Positions 42,560 through 52,800 of a DNA stretch of 64,000 nt are shown in pieces. The stretch spans positions 1 through 64,000 of the forward strand of contig CAMDFR010000004.1 in NCBI GenBank assembly GCA_945897725.1, written 5' to 3'. Under the pieces are notes generated by a model. That model did not search any database. It was not told the DNA's origin and saw nothing but the letters and a program-made list of their open reading frames with translations. This stretch comes from Chitinophaga pinensis (lineage in GTDB: Bacteria; Bacteroidota; Bacteroidia; Chitinophagales; CAMDFR01). A program made the translations under genes and the position numbers. Numbering within the stretch: position 1 is the first letter of the stretch; every line of letters starts with the position of its first letter.

Positions 42560-45500
42560 TTATTCGTAAGAAAGATTACTCTGCAACCATCTCTCCATCG
42601 CTTCTATAGAAAGATTTTTTCTCTCGGCAAGACTTTCAACTTGATCTTTCTCAATTTTCCCGACTCCGAAATAACGACTTTGAGGATGCGAAAAATAAAA
42701 TCCACTCACCGAACTTGCGGGATACATGGCATTGCTTTCCGTAAGTATGATACCCGTATTTTCTTTGACTTGAAGTAAATCCCATAACAAAGATTTTTCT
42801 GTATGATCTGGACAAGCTGCGTATCCGGGCGCAGGTCTTATACCTTGATATTTCTCATAAACCAGTTCTTCACTGTTCAATGTCTCCTCACTGGCATAGC
42901 CCCAAATTTCTTTCCTTACTCTTTCATGCATTCTTTCGGCAAATGCTTCGGCAAGTCTGTCTGCTAAGGCTTTTAATAAAATGGAAGAATAGTCATCTAA
43001 CTTCTCTTCAAACTCTTTAATTTTCTTTTCTATGCCCATTCCACTGGTCACCGCAAAGGCCCCAATATAATCCTGCTTTGCACTCTCTTTAGGTGCTATA
43101 AAATCACTCAAGGCCATATTCGGAATACCTGGTGCTTTTTTTGTCTGCTGACGCATGTGGTGTAAGGTCATGACTGTTGCTCCAGTATTTTGGTCATATA
43201 CTTCAATGTCGTCCGCATCAATGGTATTGGCAGGCAATATCGCAATCACTGCATTGGCCGTAATCCATTTTTCTTGTATGATTTGTTGCAACATCTTTTG
43301 GGCATCTTCATACAAAACTTTTGCTTCCGAACCATAGCGCTCACTTTCAAAAATTTTTGGAAAAGTACCTGCCATTTCCCAAGTGGCAAAGAATGGCGAC
43401 CAATCAATATATTGGGCAATCTCTTCTAATGAATAGTCAGTAAAAACCTGTATTCCAACATTAAGAGGCTTGTATGGCTCAAAAGTTTCCCAATCTATTT
43501 TTGTCTTATTTTTTCTTGCTTCCTCCAAGGAAACATACTCTATGGCTGACTTTCGACCTTTATGGTTTTCGCGCATCATTTCATATTCAGCTTTCAAGTC
43601 GCTGACAAATGCTTCTTTTTTATCTCTATTCAGTAAGGTGCTCACTACAGTCACACTTTTTGATGCATCCAATACATGCACAGTGGTGCCATTAAAAACA
43701 GGATCAATTTTTACAGCAGTATGAATTTTTGAAGTGGTGGCACCACCAATCATCAAAGGAATATTGACGCCAAGTCTTTCCATCTCCTTCGCCACATGCA
43801 CCATCTCATCTAAGGAAGGGGTGATCAATCCACTCAATCCAATGATATCTACTTGCTCTTCTTTAGCTGCCTTTAAGATTTTATCAGCAGAAACCATGAC
43901 CCCCAAATCGATAATTTCATAATTATTACAGGCCAATACAACCCCTACAATATTTTTCCCAATATCATGCACATCACCCTTTACAGTGGCCATTAATATT
44001 TTTCCGTTTGCACTTCTACCTGTTGGGTTTTTTAACTTCTCTTCAATCAAATAAGGCTCTAAATAGGCCACAGATTTTTTCATCACTCTAGCACTTTTAA
44101 CCACCTGTGGCAAAAACATTTTGCCGGCACCAAACAAGTCACCAACTATGTTCATCCCAGCCATCAATGGTCCTTCTATCACTTGTAAAGGCGTTTGATA
44201 TTTCTGAAAAGCTTCTTCCGTATCTACATCAATAAAATCTACAATTCCTTTGACCAATGCATGCGACAATCGATCTTCCACAGAAGCATTGCGCCACTCA
44301 TCATTCACCACTTCAGCTTTGTCTTTTTTCTTCACCGTTTCAGCAAAGTTTAACAATCGTTCTGTAGCGTCATCCTTTCTATCTAACAATACATCTTCTA
44401 CGTGCTCCAATAAATCTTTTGGAATATCATCGTAAACCTCTAGCATGGCTGGATTCACAATCCCCATGTCCATCCCATTTTTAATGGCATGATACAAAAA
44501 GGCGGAGTGCATCGCTTCTCTAACTGCATTATTACCTCTAAAAGAAAAAGAAACATTACTAACGCCACCACTCACATGGGCATGCGTTAAATTTGTTCGT
44601 ATCCATTTGGTAGCATTAAAAAAGTCTAAAGCATTTCTTCTGTGCTCTTCCATCCCTGTGGCAACTGGAAAAATATTCGGATCAAAAATGATATCAGCAG
44701 CAGGAAATTTTACACGGTCTACCAATATTTTATAACTGCGTTCACAGATTTCAATTCTTCTTTCATAACTATCTGCCTGCCCATCTTCATCAAAGGCCAT
44801 CACGATGACGGCAGCGCCATACTTTTTTACCAATGTAGCTTGTCTGATGAATTCTTCTTCTCCTGCTTTCAATGAGATAGAATTAACAATACATTTGCCT
44901 TGAACACATTTTAATCCCTCTTCTATAATCTCCCATTTAGAGGAGTCTATCATAATTGGAACCTTTGATATCTCGGGCTCTGACATCGCTAAATTCAAAA
45001 ATTTTGTCATGGCTTCCACGCCATCCAACATCCCTTCATCCATATTGATGTCTATCACTTGCGCACCGCCCTCTACTTGGTCTCTTGCTACCGCTAAAGC
45101 CTCTTCATATTTATCTTCTTTAATCAGTTTTAAAAATTTGGCAGAACCTGTTACATTGGTTCTTTCACCGACATTCATGAAATTAGATTCGGTGGTTAAA
45201 ATCACCGGCTCTAAGCCACTCAACTGAAGATTGTTTTTTGATGATTTTCTTACTCTTGGTTGATATTTTGCAGCGATCTCGGCCATCACTTTGATATGGT
45301 CTGGAGTCGTTCCACAACACCCACCAAGAATATTAATAAATCCACTGCTGCAAAAATCTTCTACCTGTGTGCCCATGTCGTTGGGTGTTTCATCGTATTG
45401 ACCAAACTCATTTGGTAAACCTGCATTCGGATAAGCACTTACAAAACAAGTGGCAATGTCCGACAGGGCTTCAATATGCGGTCTCATCTCTTTCGCTCCC

Positions 45501-46231
45501 AATGCACAATTCAAGCCAACACTTAATAAATCGGCATGCGACACTGAAATATAAAATGCTTCTGATGTTTGTCCACTCAAGGTTCTACCGCTTGCATCTG
45601 TAATAGTGCCCGAAACCATTATGGGTAATTGAACATGTTTTTCTTCCATTACTTTTTCTACCGCAAAGATGGCTGCCTTACAATTTAAGGTGTCAAAAAC
45701 AGTTTCGATGAGTATCATATCAGAGCCGCCATCAATCAATCCTCTCGCTTGTGTGGAGTAGGCATCCACCAACTGATCGAAATTGATGGCTCTATAACCA
45801 GGATTATTTACATCGGGTGAAATGGATGCAGTACGGTTCGTTGGGCCGATAGCCCCTGCCACAAATCTAGGTCTTGAGCCATCCATTTTGGTATAATCGT
45901 CTGCCGCCTTTCTTGCAATTTTGGCACTTTCAAAGTTGATTTCATAAGCTAAATCTTCTAATTTATAATCCGCCTGCGCAATCCAAGTGCCACTAAAAGT
46001 ATTGGTCTCTATGATATCTGCACCAGCCTCTAAATAGGCTTTGTGAATCGCTTCGATAATGTCTGGTCTCACGATAGACAACAAATCATTATTCCCTTTC
46101 AAGTCATGTGCGTGATGCAAAAAACGTTCGCCTCTAAAATCTTCTTCCTCCAATGAATAGCGCTGAATCATCGTGCCCATCGCACCATCCAAAATCAGTA
46201 TTCTTTTCTCTAAAATGTCGTATAAATTCAT
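42560..46231 (-). CDS. metH: Cobalamin-dependent methionine synthase
   Basis: A 1223-residue, full-length MetH that transfers the methyl group of 5-methyl-THF to homocysteine through cobalamin. Domains: homocysteine binding (about 1-325; zinc cysteines in LNCALGA and GGCCGTTP), pterin binding (about 350-610; [11 protein letters not shown]), B12 cap and B12 binding (about 650-890; DVHDIGKN with the cobalt-ligand His755, and [14 protein letters not shown]), AdoMet reactivation domain (about 900-1223; [15 protein letters not shown]). No truncation. I see no cobalamin riboswitch in the upstream sequence. A promoter box at 46501-46508 lies about 270 bases upstream with a small frame between. Confidence 0.97.
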   Translation of the reverse strand: MNLYDILEKRILILDGAMGTMIQRYSLEEEDFRGERFLHHAHDLKGNNDLLSIVRPDIIEAIHKAYLEAGADIIETNTFSGTWIAQADYKLEDLAYEINFESAKIARKAADDYTKMDGSRPRFVAGAIGPTNRTASISPDVNNPGYRAINFDQLVDAYSTQARGLIDGGSDMILIETVFDTLNCKAAIFAVEKVMEEKHVQLPIMVSGTITDASGRTLSGQTSEAFYISVSHADLLSVGLNCALGAKEMRPHIEALSDIATCFVSAYPNAGLPNEFGQYDETPNDMGTQVEDFCSSGFINILGGCCGTTPDHIKVMAEIAAKYQPRVRKSSKNNLQLSGLEPVILTTESNFMNVGERTNVTGSAKFLKLIKEDKYEEALAVARDQVEGGAQVIDINMDEGMLDGVEAMTKFLNLAMSEPEISKVPIMIDSSKWEIIEEGLKCVQGKCIVNSISLKAGEEEFIRQATLVKKYGAAVIVMAFDEDGQADSYERRIEICERSYKILVDRVKFPAADIIFDPNIFPVATGMEEHRRNALDFFNATKWIRTNLTHAHVSGGVSNVSFSFRGNNAVREAMHSAFLYHAIKNGMDMGIVNPAMLEVYDDIPKDLLEHVEDVLLDRKDDATERLLNFAETVKKKDKAEVVNDEWRNASVEDRLSHALVKGIVDFIDVDTEEAFQKYQTPLQVIEGPLMAGMNIVGDLFGAGKMFLPQVVKSARVMKKSVAYLEPYLIEEKLKNPTGRSANGKILMATVKGDVHDIGKNIVGVVLACNNYEIIDLGVMVSADKILKAAKEEQVDIIGLSGLITPSLDEMVHVAKEMERLGVNIPLMIGGATTSKIHTAVKIDPVFNGTTVHVLDASKSVTVVSTLLNRDKKEAFVSDLKAEYEMMRENHKGRKSAIEYVSLEEARKNKTKIDWETFEPYKPLNVGIQVFTDYSLEEIAQYIDWSPFFATWEMAGTFPKIFESERYGSEAKVLYEDAQKMLQQIIQEKWITANAVIAILPANTIDADDIEVYDQNTGATVMTLHHMRQQTKKAPGIPNMALSDFIAPKESAKQDYIGAFAVTSGMGIEKKIKEFEEKLDDYSSILLKALADRLAEAFAERMHERVRKEIWGYASEETLNSEELVYEKYQGIRPAPGYAACPDHTEKSLLWDLLQVKENTGIILTESNAMYPASSVSGFYFSHPQSRYFGVGKIEKDQVESLAERKNLSIEAMERWLQSNLSYE

Positions 46232-46347
46232 AAAATAAAATTTGCTATATAAATTTTACTTATCAAAAAATGTTGCTAAAAAGACTGAGAGTGGGAAGAA
46301 AATTCAACTTATGGGATGAAAACTTTCACCTTATCTTTTCCATAGCA

Positions 46348-46491
46348 TTATAGTGCTATGGCAGGATTTGGCACCGGCTCACATTGCTCGAAATCTAATT
46401 CTATCAATGTTTTTGGTTGCCAAGACATCATCGGGCCTGCTCCCTCCGTCTTTCTTGATAAGTAATCGAATGTAAAACTAAAGTATTTCAA
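46348..46491 (-). CDS. Possible small protein upstream of metH
   Basis: A 47-codon frame from TTG at 46491, ten bases downstream of a TAnnTTTG box and after a GGAGG sequence. The product (KYFSFTFDYLSRKTEGAGPM ... CEPVPNPAIAL) looks protein-like, not low-complexity, but I recognise no family. An 8-bp hairpin (CCATAGCA / TGCTATGG, 46340-46361) overlaps its stop. It might be a real small gene, an upstream frame in the metH leader, or a remnant. The 116 bases from its stop to metH hold nothing else I can identify. Confidence 0.3.
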   Translation of the reverse strand: MKYFSFTFDYLSRKTEGAGPMMSWQPKTLIELDFEQCEPVPNPAIAL

Positions 46492-46500
46492 CTCAACCTC

Positions 46501-46508
46501 CAAAAATA
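46501..46508 (-). promoter_or_regulatory. Promoter upstream of the small frame and metH
   Basis: TATTTTTG on the minus strand, with TTG (plus-strand CAA at 46532-46534) 23 bases upstream. It is the only full match between the T9SS gene and metH. Confidence 0.5.
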
Positions 46509-46554
46509 GTTGTAGGGGATAAGCATGCATTCAAAAGAAGTCTATGCTTCTATT

Positions 46555-46666
46555 TTTTTTGAGGGCGAGTAGATTGCTGGGAGATCCAAGCAGCCATCTA
46601 CCGGGCTATACGCAGTATCTTTTTAGAAGAACATAAAAAGGATACTTGCTGCTATCCCTCTCGCAA
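46555..46666 (-). repeat. Dispersed two-hairpin intergenic element, copy B
   Basis: Read on the minus strand: 5' block TTGCGAGAGGGATAGCAGCA; first hairpin AGTATC-C-TTTTTA / TAAAAAGATACT (46614-46646); middle block CTGCGTATAGCCCG; second hairpin GTAGAT-G-GCT / AGC-A-ATCTAC; 3' block CGCCC followed by an A run. It starts 17 bases after the stop of the T9SS gene and ends about 46 bases before the promoter at 46508. Confidence 0.75.
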
Positions 46667-46683
46667 TTTCTGCTTCCAAGGCA

Positions 46684-48675
46684 TTATTGTTTTATAATCT
46701 TTAATACCTTTCCATCATTATGTGATAATTGAAGGAAGTACACACCAGCGTTAAGTTTTATCATCGCTATAGTAGCGTCTGTCCCTTTGATCGCTCCTTC
46801 CATAACTGTCACTCCAAGCATATTGAAAAGCTGATAATGGATGGACTCCTCCATACCTCCACGGCAAGAAATATGCAGCTTATCTGTCACTGGATTTGGA
46901 TAGACATTAAATGCTATACTTTGATTTGTTTCAGCGATGCCGACGTTAGAATAAGATAAGGTACTATCTCTTGCTGCCAATGACTCATTATCATAAGCAC
47001 CTGATGCCGTTGTTCTCCTCTCTACGGCCTTCACATAATAATAAACGATGCCAGTCGCGGTGAGTGAGTTATCAGTATAGGTAGTGTCTGTGATAGGTGT
47101 GGTATTTAGTTTTACAAACTCTGTTGTACCACTTAATCTTCTATAAATGTTATAACCAGTCTCACTTGCACTTGCCTGCCAACTAAGTGTACTAACTTTT
47201 ACCAAAGTGCTAATATGTAGGTTGGTCGGAGCTCTAAGGTACTGTTCACGTAAGGAAGGTTCACCCATTAAATTCATAGAAACCAATCTTGACATCCCAC
47301 CACCAAGGGTGCTGCCAAAATAGGTAGAGGAATTATTTTGAGACAATAAGCCTGAATAGCCAATATGTTCGCCCATCGCCATATCATAAAAATGCCAATT
47401 GGGTCTACCCGCCCAGCAGTTGGTGAGCGTATTGCCTTGCGCTAAAGGGGCTCTTAAAAAAGCATTGCTATAATTCCAATCACCAAAATAAGAACCGAAC
47501 AACATCGTAAAAACCGCGCTTAAACTATCTGCCGCAAAATTACTTGTGGCGCCAATTCCACCAGCACCAGAGTACCAACCACCGCCGCAACCAAAGGACC
47601 ATTTATAGGTTCCTGAAGTAGAGGTGGCATAACTAGTTTGGGTAAAATAATCGTCTTTCACAATATTGTTTCTCCCTACTAAAGCAGAAAAATTGCGATA
47701 TCCATTCTGACTGAATCCTTCGGCATATCCAGTGAATTCGTCATCTACCAGGGCTTTTTCTGATACGATTAAATTTGCTGTTTTAAAACGATGAAGTTTC
47801 TCCATATATTTTAAAAGCAAACTTTCCTCATTCAAAGAAAAGTCAGGCATATCAGATAGATCAATTCTTCCGGTTGCCAATTCCAAATCAGTTGGAATAT
47901 TTGATTGGTCAAATTTTCCATCGCCTGGAATATTGATGTTACGTGGATTTGAGGCGGTACTATTGTTGACACTCGCATCAGTCCAGTCACCATCCATGTC
48001 TGCATAATAATTATCTGTTGGCCAAGCGCCTTGATGGTCGGTATGTCCATCTGGATTGATATTTCCAGAATAAGGCACAGGTACATTTCCTAACAATATC
48101 AATAGTTTGGTGCTAATTGGATCTTCGTTGTATAGATTGGTGATTTTTGCTTTTACATCCGTCACCGCATCTGTTCTATGTACATAGCTCAATTTTGGAA
48201 ACCAACCATCTAATTCTAAATCTAATGACAATTGTTGAATGGCATTTTCGAACACAGGATTTGTGATAAAAGAATCTTCCACCACCAAAATGGCAATACC
48301 GTGGCTACTATTCGCTCTCATATCAATGCCCGAAGATAGATATCCGTATTTTACAGAAGCAGCTCCAGGATTCATCACCACTTTATATTGATAGACGGTA
48401 TCTATGCCTACCGCATTGTCTATGTACTGTGTGTCACTTGCTGTCAGTGTACTTAAGATGGGGCCCCAACTAACTGCTGATGTTGACTTACGAAACACTT
48501 GATAGCTAGTTGCGTTGATGTCAGATGGCCAGGAAAGCGTTATTCTAGGAGGGGATGACTGCACTGTCGCTTCTAGCTGAACAGTAAGTGATTCGCCATA
48601 GGTTTGTGCTTCTGCAATACCATTAAAAAACAGGACTGTACAAACAGTAAGAAGTAAATTTTTAATGCTCATCAT
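46684..48675 (-). CDS. T9SS protein with degenerate gingipain-like (C25) region
   Basis: A 663-residue exported protein; signal peptide 1-23 ends in AEA. A fibronectin type III domain (about 25-115) is followed by a region (about 125-490) laid out like peptidase family C25: ILVVEDSF, LLILLGNVPVPYSG, PTDNYYADMDGDW, LATGRIDL, then MLFGSYFGDWNYSNAFLRAPLA and GEHIGYSGLLS. The places where C25 enzymes have catalytic GHG and Cys read FGCGGG and MLFGSYFG, so activity is doubtful. A second fibronectin-like domain (about 490-580) and a type A sorting domain (VYPNPVTDKLHI to the end) complete it. The C25 relationship is my inference from layout. Confidence 0.8.
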   Translation of the reverse strand: MMSIKNLLLTVCTVLFFNGIAEAQTYGESLTVQLEATVQSSPPRITLSWPSDINATSYQVFRKSTSAVSWGPILSTLTASDTQYIDNAVGIDTVYQYKVVMNPGAASVKYGYLSSGIDMRANSSHGIAILVVEDSFITNPVFENAIQQLSLDLELDGWFPKLSYVHRTDAVTDVKAKITNLYNEDPISTKLLILLGNVPVPYSGNINPDGHTDHQGAWPTDNYYADMDGDWTDASVNNSTASNPRNINIPGDGKFDQSNIPTDLELATGRIDLSDMPDFSLNEESLLLKYMEKLHRFKTANLIVSEKALVDDEFTGYAEGFSQNGYRNFSALVGRNNIVKDDYFTQTSYATSTSGTYKWSFGCGGGWYSGAGGIGATSNFAADSLSAVFTMLFGSYFGDWNYSNAFLRAPLAQGNTLTNCWAGRPNWHFYDMAMGEHIGYSGLLSQNNSSTYFGSTLGGGMSRLVSMNLMGEPSLREQYLRAPTNLHISTLVKVSTLSWQASASETGYNIYRRLSGTTEFVKLNTTPITDTTYTDNSLTATGIVYYYVKAVERRTTASGAYDNESLAARDSTLSYSNVGIAETNQSIAFNVYPNPVTDKLHISCRGGMEESIHYQLFNMLGVTVMEGAIKGTDATIAMIKLNAGVYFLQLSHNDGKVLKIIKQ

Positions 48676-48726
48676 GGGGGGAATATGGGTTATAATAAAA
48701 TGGTTTCAATCAACAGTTTCTCTCTA

Positions 48727-48734
48727 CAAATATA
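48727..48734 (-). promoter_or_regulatory. -7 promoter box of the gingipain-like gene
   Basis: TATATTTG on the minus strand, 51 bases before the ATG at 48675 and just after the terminator of the cupredoxin gene. Confidence 0.5.
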
Positions 48735-48777
48735 CCGAATAATTGAAGAATTATCTTTTGCATTGAAGGAGAGAAAC

Positions 48778-48808
48778 AAAAAAACGCGACACATATGGTG
48801 TCGCGTTT
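48778..48808 (-). terminator. Rho-independent terminator of the cupredoxin gene
   Basis: AAACGCGACAC and GTGTCGCGTTT form an 11-bp perfect stem around ATATG; on the minus strand it runs into a T tract, 23 bases after the stop. Confidence 0.9.
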
Positions 48809-48831
48809 CTGCTTTATTTATTTGAACGATT

Positions 48832-49419
48832 CTAGTTTTTGTAGAATCTTCTGGTTGCTTTTACTTTATCTGCTTCGTACACGTTTACGAAATATAAACC
48901 ACTGTTATAGCTAGACACATCAATGGTTGCTTTGTCTGTTACCTCTACGCTAAGTACTTTATCACCTAATAAGTTGGTGATCACAATCGTAGCATTGTCT
49001 GTATTGCCTAAGTCAACATACACATTATTCTGAACGGTGGTTGGGAATATTTTAAAGTCACTATAGTTATTGATATTGCTGATGTTTGTTGAAACAGCAT
49101 TCGCCACAAAAGAACCAGTCATTCCAGCATGTACAGTACACTTATAGTTGTAGGTACCTGGGGTAGTCACCACATACCAAAATGAACCACCACTACTTTG
49201 GCTAAAACTAGCAGCACCAGCAGGTATGGTTAAAGAGGCGAGAGGATGGCTACTAAAGTCTCCCTCCCATAAGATAGAATCACCCACATTAACCGTTACT
49301 GAGGCAGGTGAATAGGCATTGCCAAAGCTTGCTCCAAAGCCAATATTGACTTCCGCAGCACGCACTAATAGTAAACTGCTTACAAATAGTAAGGTAAAAA
49401 AGTAGTTTTTCATTTTCAT
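48832..49419 (-). CDS. Secreted plastocyanin-like copper protein with T9SS tail
   Basis: A 195-residue exported protein. Signal peptide about 1-21. Residues 22-107 are a cupredoxin domain: a strand with ASVTVNVGDSILWEG, His58 in SSHPL, and the loop CTVHAGM with Cys94, His97 and Met100, the full set of type 1 copper ligands. Residues about 120-195 are a type A T9SS sorting domain (FKIFPTTVQNNVYV to the end). It should be a blue copper electron carrier or copper binder placed outside the cell or on its surface. It has its own terminator. Bacteroidota genomes often contain such proteins, but the electron partner is unknown. Confidence 0.88.
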   Translation of the reverse strand: MKMKNYFFTLLFVSSLLLVRAAEVNIGFGASFGNAYSPASVTVNVGDSILWEGDFSSHPLASLTIPAGAASFSQSSGGSFWYVVTTPGTYNYKCTVHAGMTGSFVANAVSTNISNINNYSDFKIFPTTVQNNVYVDLGNTDNATIVITNLLGDKVLSVEVTDKATIDVSSYNSGLYFVNVYEADKVKATRRFYKN

Positions 49420-49629
49420 TTTTTTATGTTAATTGTATGTTGTAAAAATAAGTTCAATTCTATAAAATGTACGCTTAAAAATCTTTAAAGTTTCTTAAAA
49501 TTATAAACAATGAATGGGCTGAAAAGTTCTTAGATTATATAAATTGTCTTGTTTTTAGGAATTTTTTAAATGCGCACTTTGCAAACCATAATAACAAGAT
49601 TAAATACAGATTTTAGATGGAACGAAACA

Positions 49630-49734
49630 CCGCGTAACTGATTGGCAGCAGTAGCCCCGCTGCTTTATCGGGCTACTGCAGAAAGCAGGACGGCCGGGCG
49701 CTTTGTCTCTTCGGCCGGGCGATACGCCCAAAAT
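49630..49734 (+). repeat. Dispersed two-hairpin intergenic element, copy D
   Basis: 5' block CCGCGTAACTGATTGGCAGC; first hairpin GCAGTAGCCC / GGGCTACTGC (49648-49657, 49670-49679); middle block CTGCAGAAAGCAGGAC; second hairpin from two CGGCCG palindromes inside a direct repeat CGGCCGGGCG (49691-49700, 49712-49721); 3' block CGCCCAAAAT. It is the main content of the 407-base gap between the cupredoxin gene and ileS; the remainder is AT-rich. It ends 61 bases before the ileS -7 box. Confidence 0.7.
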
Positions 49735-49795
49735 GAAAGGAAATGGATGGCCTTGGGACGCCCGAATTCGCTGTCTTTTTCTCGCTTGAAATCCT

Positions 49796-49803
49796 TATTT
49801 TTG
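49796..49803 (+). promoter_or_regulatory. -7 promoter box of ileS
   Basis: TATTTTTG, 23 bases before the ATG at 49827. It lies inside the upstream extension of the ileS frame (from 49743) and so excludes that extension. Confidence 0.55.
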
Positions 49804-49826
49804 CAAACTTTTATAGAAGACAAGGA

Positions 49827-52800
49827 ATGATGAATCAAAAAAATGCAGATCAAAAGGGACAGTTTCCGGAATACAGCGGAATGCAGTTGCCTGAAATAGA
49901 TAAAGAGATATTGGCTTTTTGGCAGGCGAATGATATTTTTCAGAAGAGTATGAGTGAGCGTGAAGCTGCAAAACCTTATATTTTTTATGAAGGTCCGCCG
50001 AGCATCAATGCCTTGCCTGGTATACATCATGTGATGTCGCGTACCATCAAAGATGTATTTGCACGATATCATACTTTGAAAGGCGAACGCGTGGAAAGAA
50101 AGGGTGGCTGGGATACTCATGGTTTGCCGATAGAACTGAATGTGGAGAAGACTTTGGGCATTACCAAAAAAGATATTGGTACAAAAATTACGATTGAAGA
50201 ATATAATCGTGTTTGTCGTCAAGAGGTGACCAAATACAAAGATAAATGGGACGATATTACCCGTAAAATGGGCTATTGGGTCGATTTGGATCATCCCTAT
50301 ATTACCTATACCAATGCGTATATGGAATCCTTATGGGCGGTTTTTAAAATGATTTTTGATAAGGGTTATGTGTATAAAGGCTATACCATACAACCTTTTT
50401 CGCCCGCTGCTGGTACACAATTGAGTTCGCATGAGGTGAATCAACCGGGTAGTTATAGAGATGTAAAAGATGTGTCGGCGATTGCACAATTTAAAGTGAT
50501 TCGCAATGAGCGTTCAGCCTTTTTGTTTGATGGCGAGGAAGACGATGTGCGTATTTTGGCTTGGACCACTACGCCTTGGACATTGCCTAGTAACGTGGCT
50601 TTGGCGGTAGGAGAGAAGATTGAATATGTAAAAGTAAAGACGATCAATTTTTATACTAAACAGGAAGTTTCAGTGATTGTAGCAAAGGATTTGCAAGAGA
50701 AAATATTTTCTTGGAATCAATTGCCAGTATTGGCTTCAACCGACATTGGTGTTGGTGCTTTGATGCTTGGAATTGCGTATGAGCAATTATTGCCTTATGT
50801 GCAACCTGAGGATGGGCGGGCCTTTGAAGTGATTGCAGGCGATTTTGTGACGACAACCGATGGTACAGGAGTGGTGCATATTGCACCATCATTTGGAGCA
50901 GATGATATGCGTGTGGCGAAGCAACAAGGCATGGGTAATTTAACCTTAGTAGATAAGCAAGGAAAATTTTTGGATACCGTGCATGATGCTGTTTTCCCTT
51001 TGGCTGGAAAGTATGTGAAAGAAGCTTATTTGACAGAGGCAGAGAAGGCCAGTGATCTGCTGGAACAACAAGAAAGATTAAAAGAAATTGTTCCGAAATT
51101 AGAAAAATACATGAGTGCCGATGACATGATTGTATTGAAATTGAAGATAGACAATAAATTATTTAAGACAGAGAAATACGAGCATAGTTATCCGCATTGT
51201 TGGCGAACAGATAAACCGATTATTTACTATCCGATGGATAGCTGGTTTATTCGCACCACTGCAGTGAAAGAGCGAATGGTGGCCTTGAATAAAGAGATCA
51301 ATTGGAAGCCAAAATCGACAGGGGAAGGGCGTTTTGGTCAGTGGTTAGAAAATGTAATCGATTGGAATATTTCTCGTTCACGGTTTTGGGGAACGCCTTT
51401 GCCGATTTGGAGAAGTGCTGATGGTGAAGAAATAAAAGTGATTGGAACCATAGCTGATTTGAAAAGTGAAGTACAAAAATCGATTGCTGCAGGCTTGATG
51501 CAAGCCTCAGACTTCCCATTGGATGATGCTTCTATCGATTTGCATAAACCCTATATCGACAGAGTGATTTTAGTTTCTGATAGTGGTCAGGCGATGAAAC
51601 GCGAAGAAGATTTGATGGATGTATGGTTTGATAGCGGAGCGATGCCTTATGCACAATGGCATTGGCCTTTGGAGAATCAAGAGAAATTCAATCATAGTTT
51701 TCCTGCCGATTTTATCGCTGAAGGTGTTGACCAGACAAGAGGTTGGTTCTATACTTTGCATGTATTGGGCACCATGTTGTTTGATAGTGTTGCTTATAAA
51801 AATGTTGTATCCAATGGATTGATGTTGGATAAAAACGGCAATAAAATGAGCAAGCGATTGGGCAATACCGTTGATCCATTTTTAGCGATTGATAAATATG
51901 GTGCAGATGCGGTGCGTTGGTATATGATTAGCAATAGCAATCCATGGGATAATTTGAAATTCAGTTGGGATAATGAAACACAAGAGAGTGAAGGTATCGT
52001 AGAGACGCAAAGAAAGTTTTTTGGGACCTTGTATAATACCTATTCATTTTTTGCATTGTATGCCAACATCGATGGCTTTGTGTATGACGAGAATAATTTA
52101 GTAGCCGATGATCAGAAAACTGAATTAGATAAATGGATTTTATCGAAGTTGCAAAATTTGATGAAAGAGGTGAATGCCTCTTTTGAAGGGTATGAGCCAA
52201 CACAAGCGGTGCGTGCCATAGAAGGCTTTATAGATAATCAGTTGAGCAATTGGTATGTGCGTTTGAGTAGAAGAAGGTTTTGGAAAGGCGAAATGAATGC
52301 AGACAAAAAAGCTGCCTATGAAACTTTATATGAATGTTTGTTGACGGTAAGTCAATTGATGAGTCCGGTGGCACCTTTCTTCTCAGAATGGTTGTATAAA
52401 AATTTATCGGATAAGATGCGTTCATCTGCTACAGGTATGTTGCGACATACCTCGGTGCATTTGAGTATCCTTCAAGAAGTGCATCCGCATAAAATCGATA
52501 ATCAGTTAGAAGAGCGGATGGACATGGCACAGACCATTTGTTCTTTAGTATTATCGCTTCGAAAGAAAGAAAAAATAAAGGTTCGTCAACCTTTGTCAAA
52601 AATTTTGATACCTGTAGAAAGCATTGCTATAAAAGAGCAATTGCAGAAAGTAGAAAGCTATATTTTGAGTGAGGTGAACATCAAAGAGATCGAGTATGTG
52701 ACAGACACGGCCGGTATTGTAACCAAAAAAGCCAAACCAAATTTTAAATTATTGGGTCCTAAATTAGGAGCGATGATGAAAAGTGCGAAAGCCGCTTTCG

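Noticed and set aside
46232-46347. Cobalamin or SAM riboswitch upstream of metH
   Set aside because: I looked for the conserved B12-box type sequences and SAM aptamer helices on the minus strand and saw none, although a promoter with a long leader is possible.
49743-49826. In-frame 28-codon extension of ileS
   Set aside because: The promoter box at 49796-49803 lies inside it; the ATG at 49827 follows AAGGA and matches the family N-terminus.
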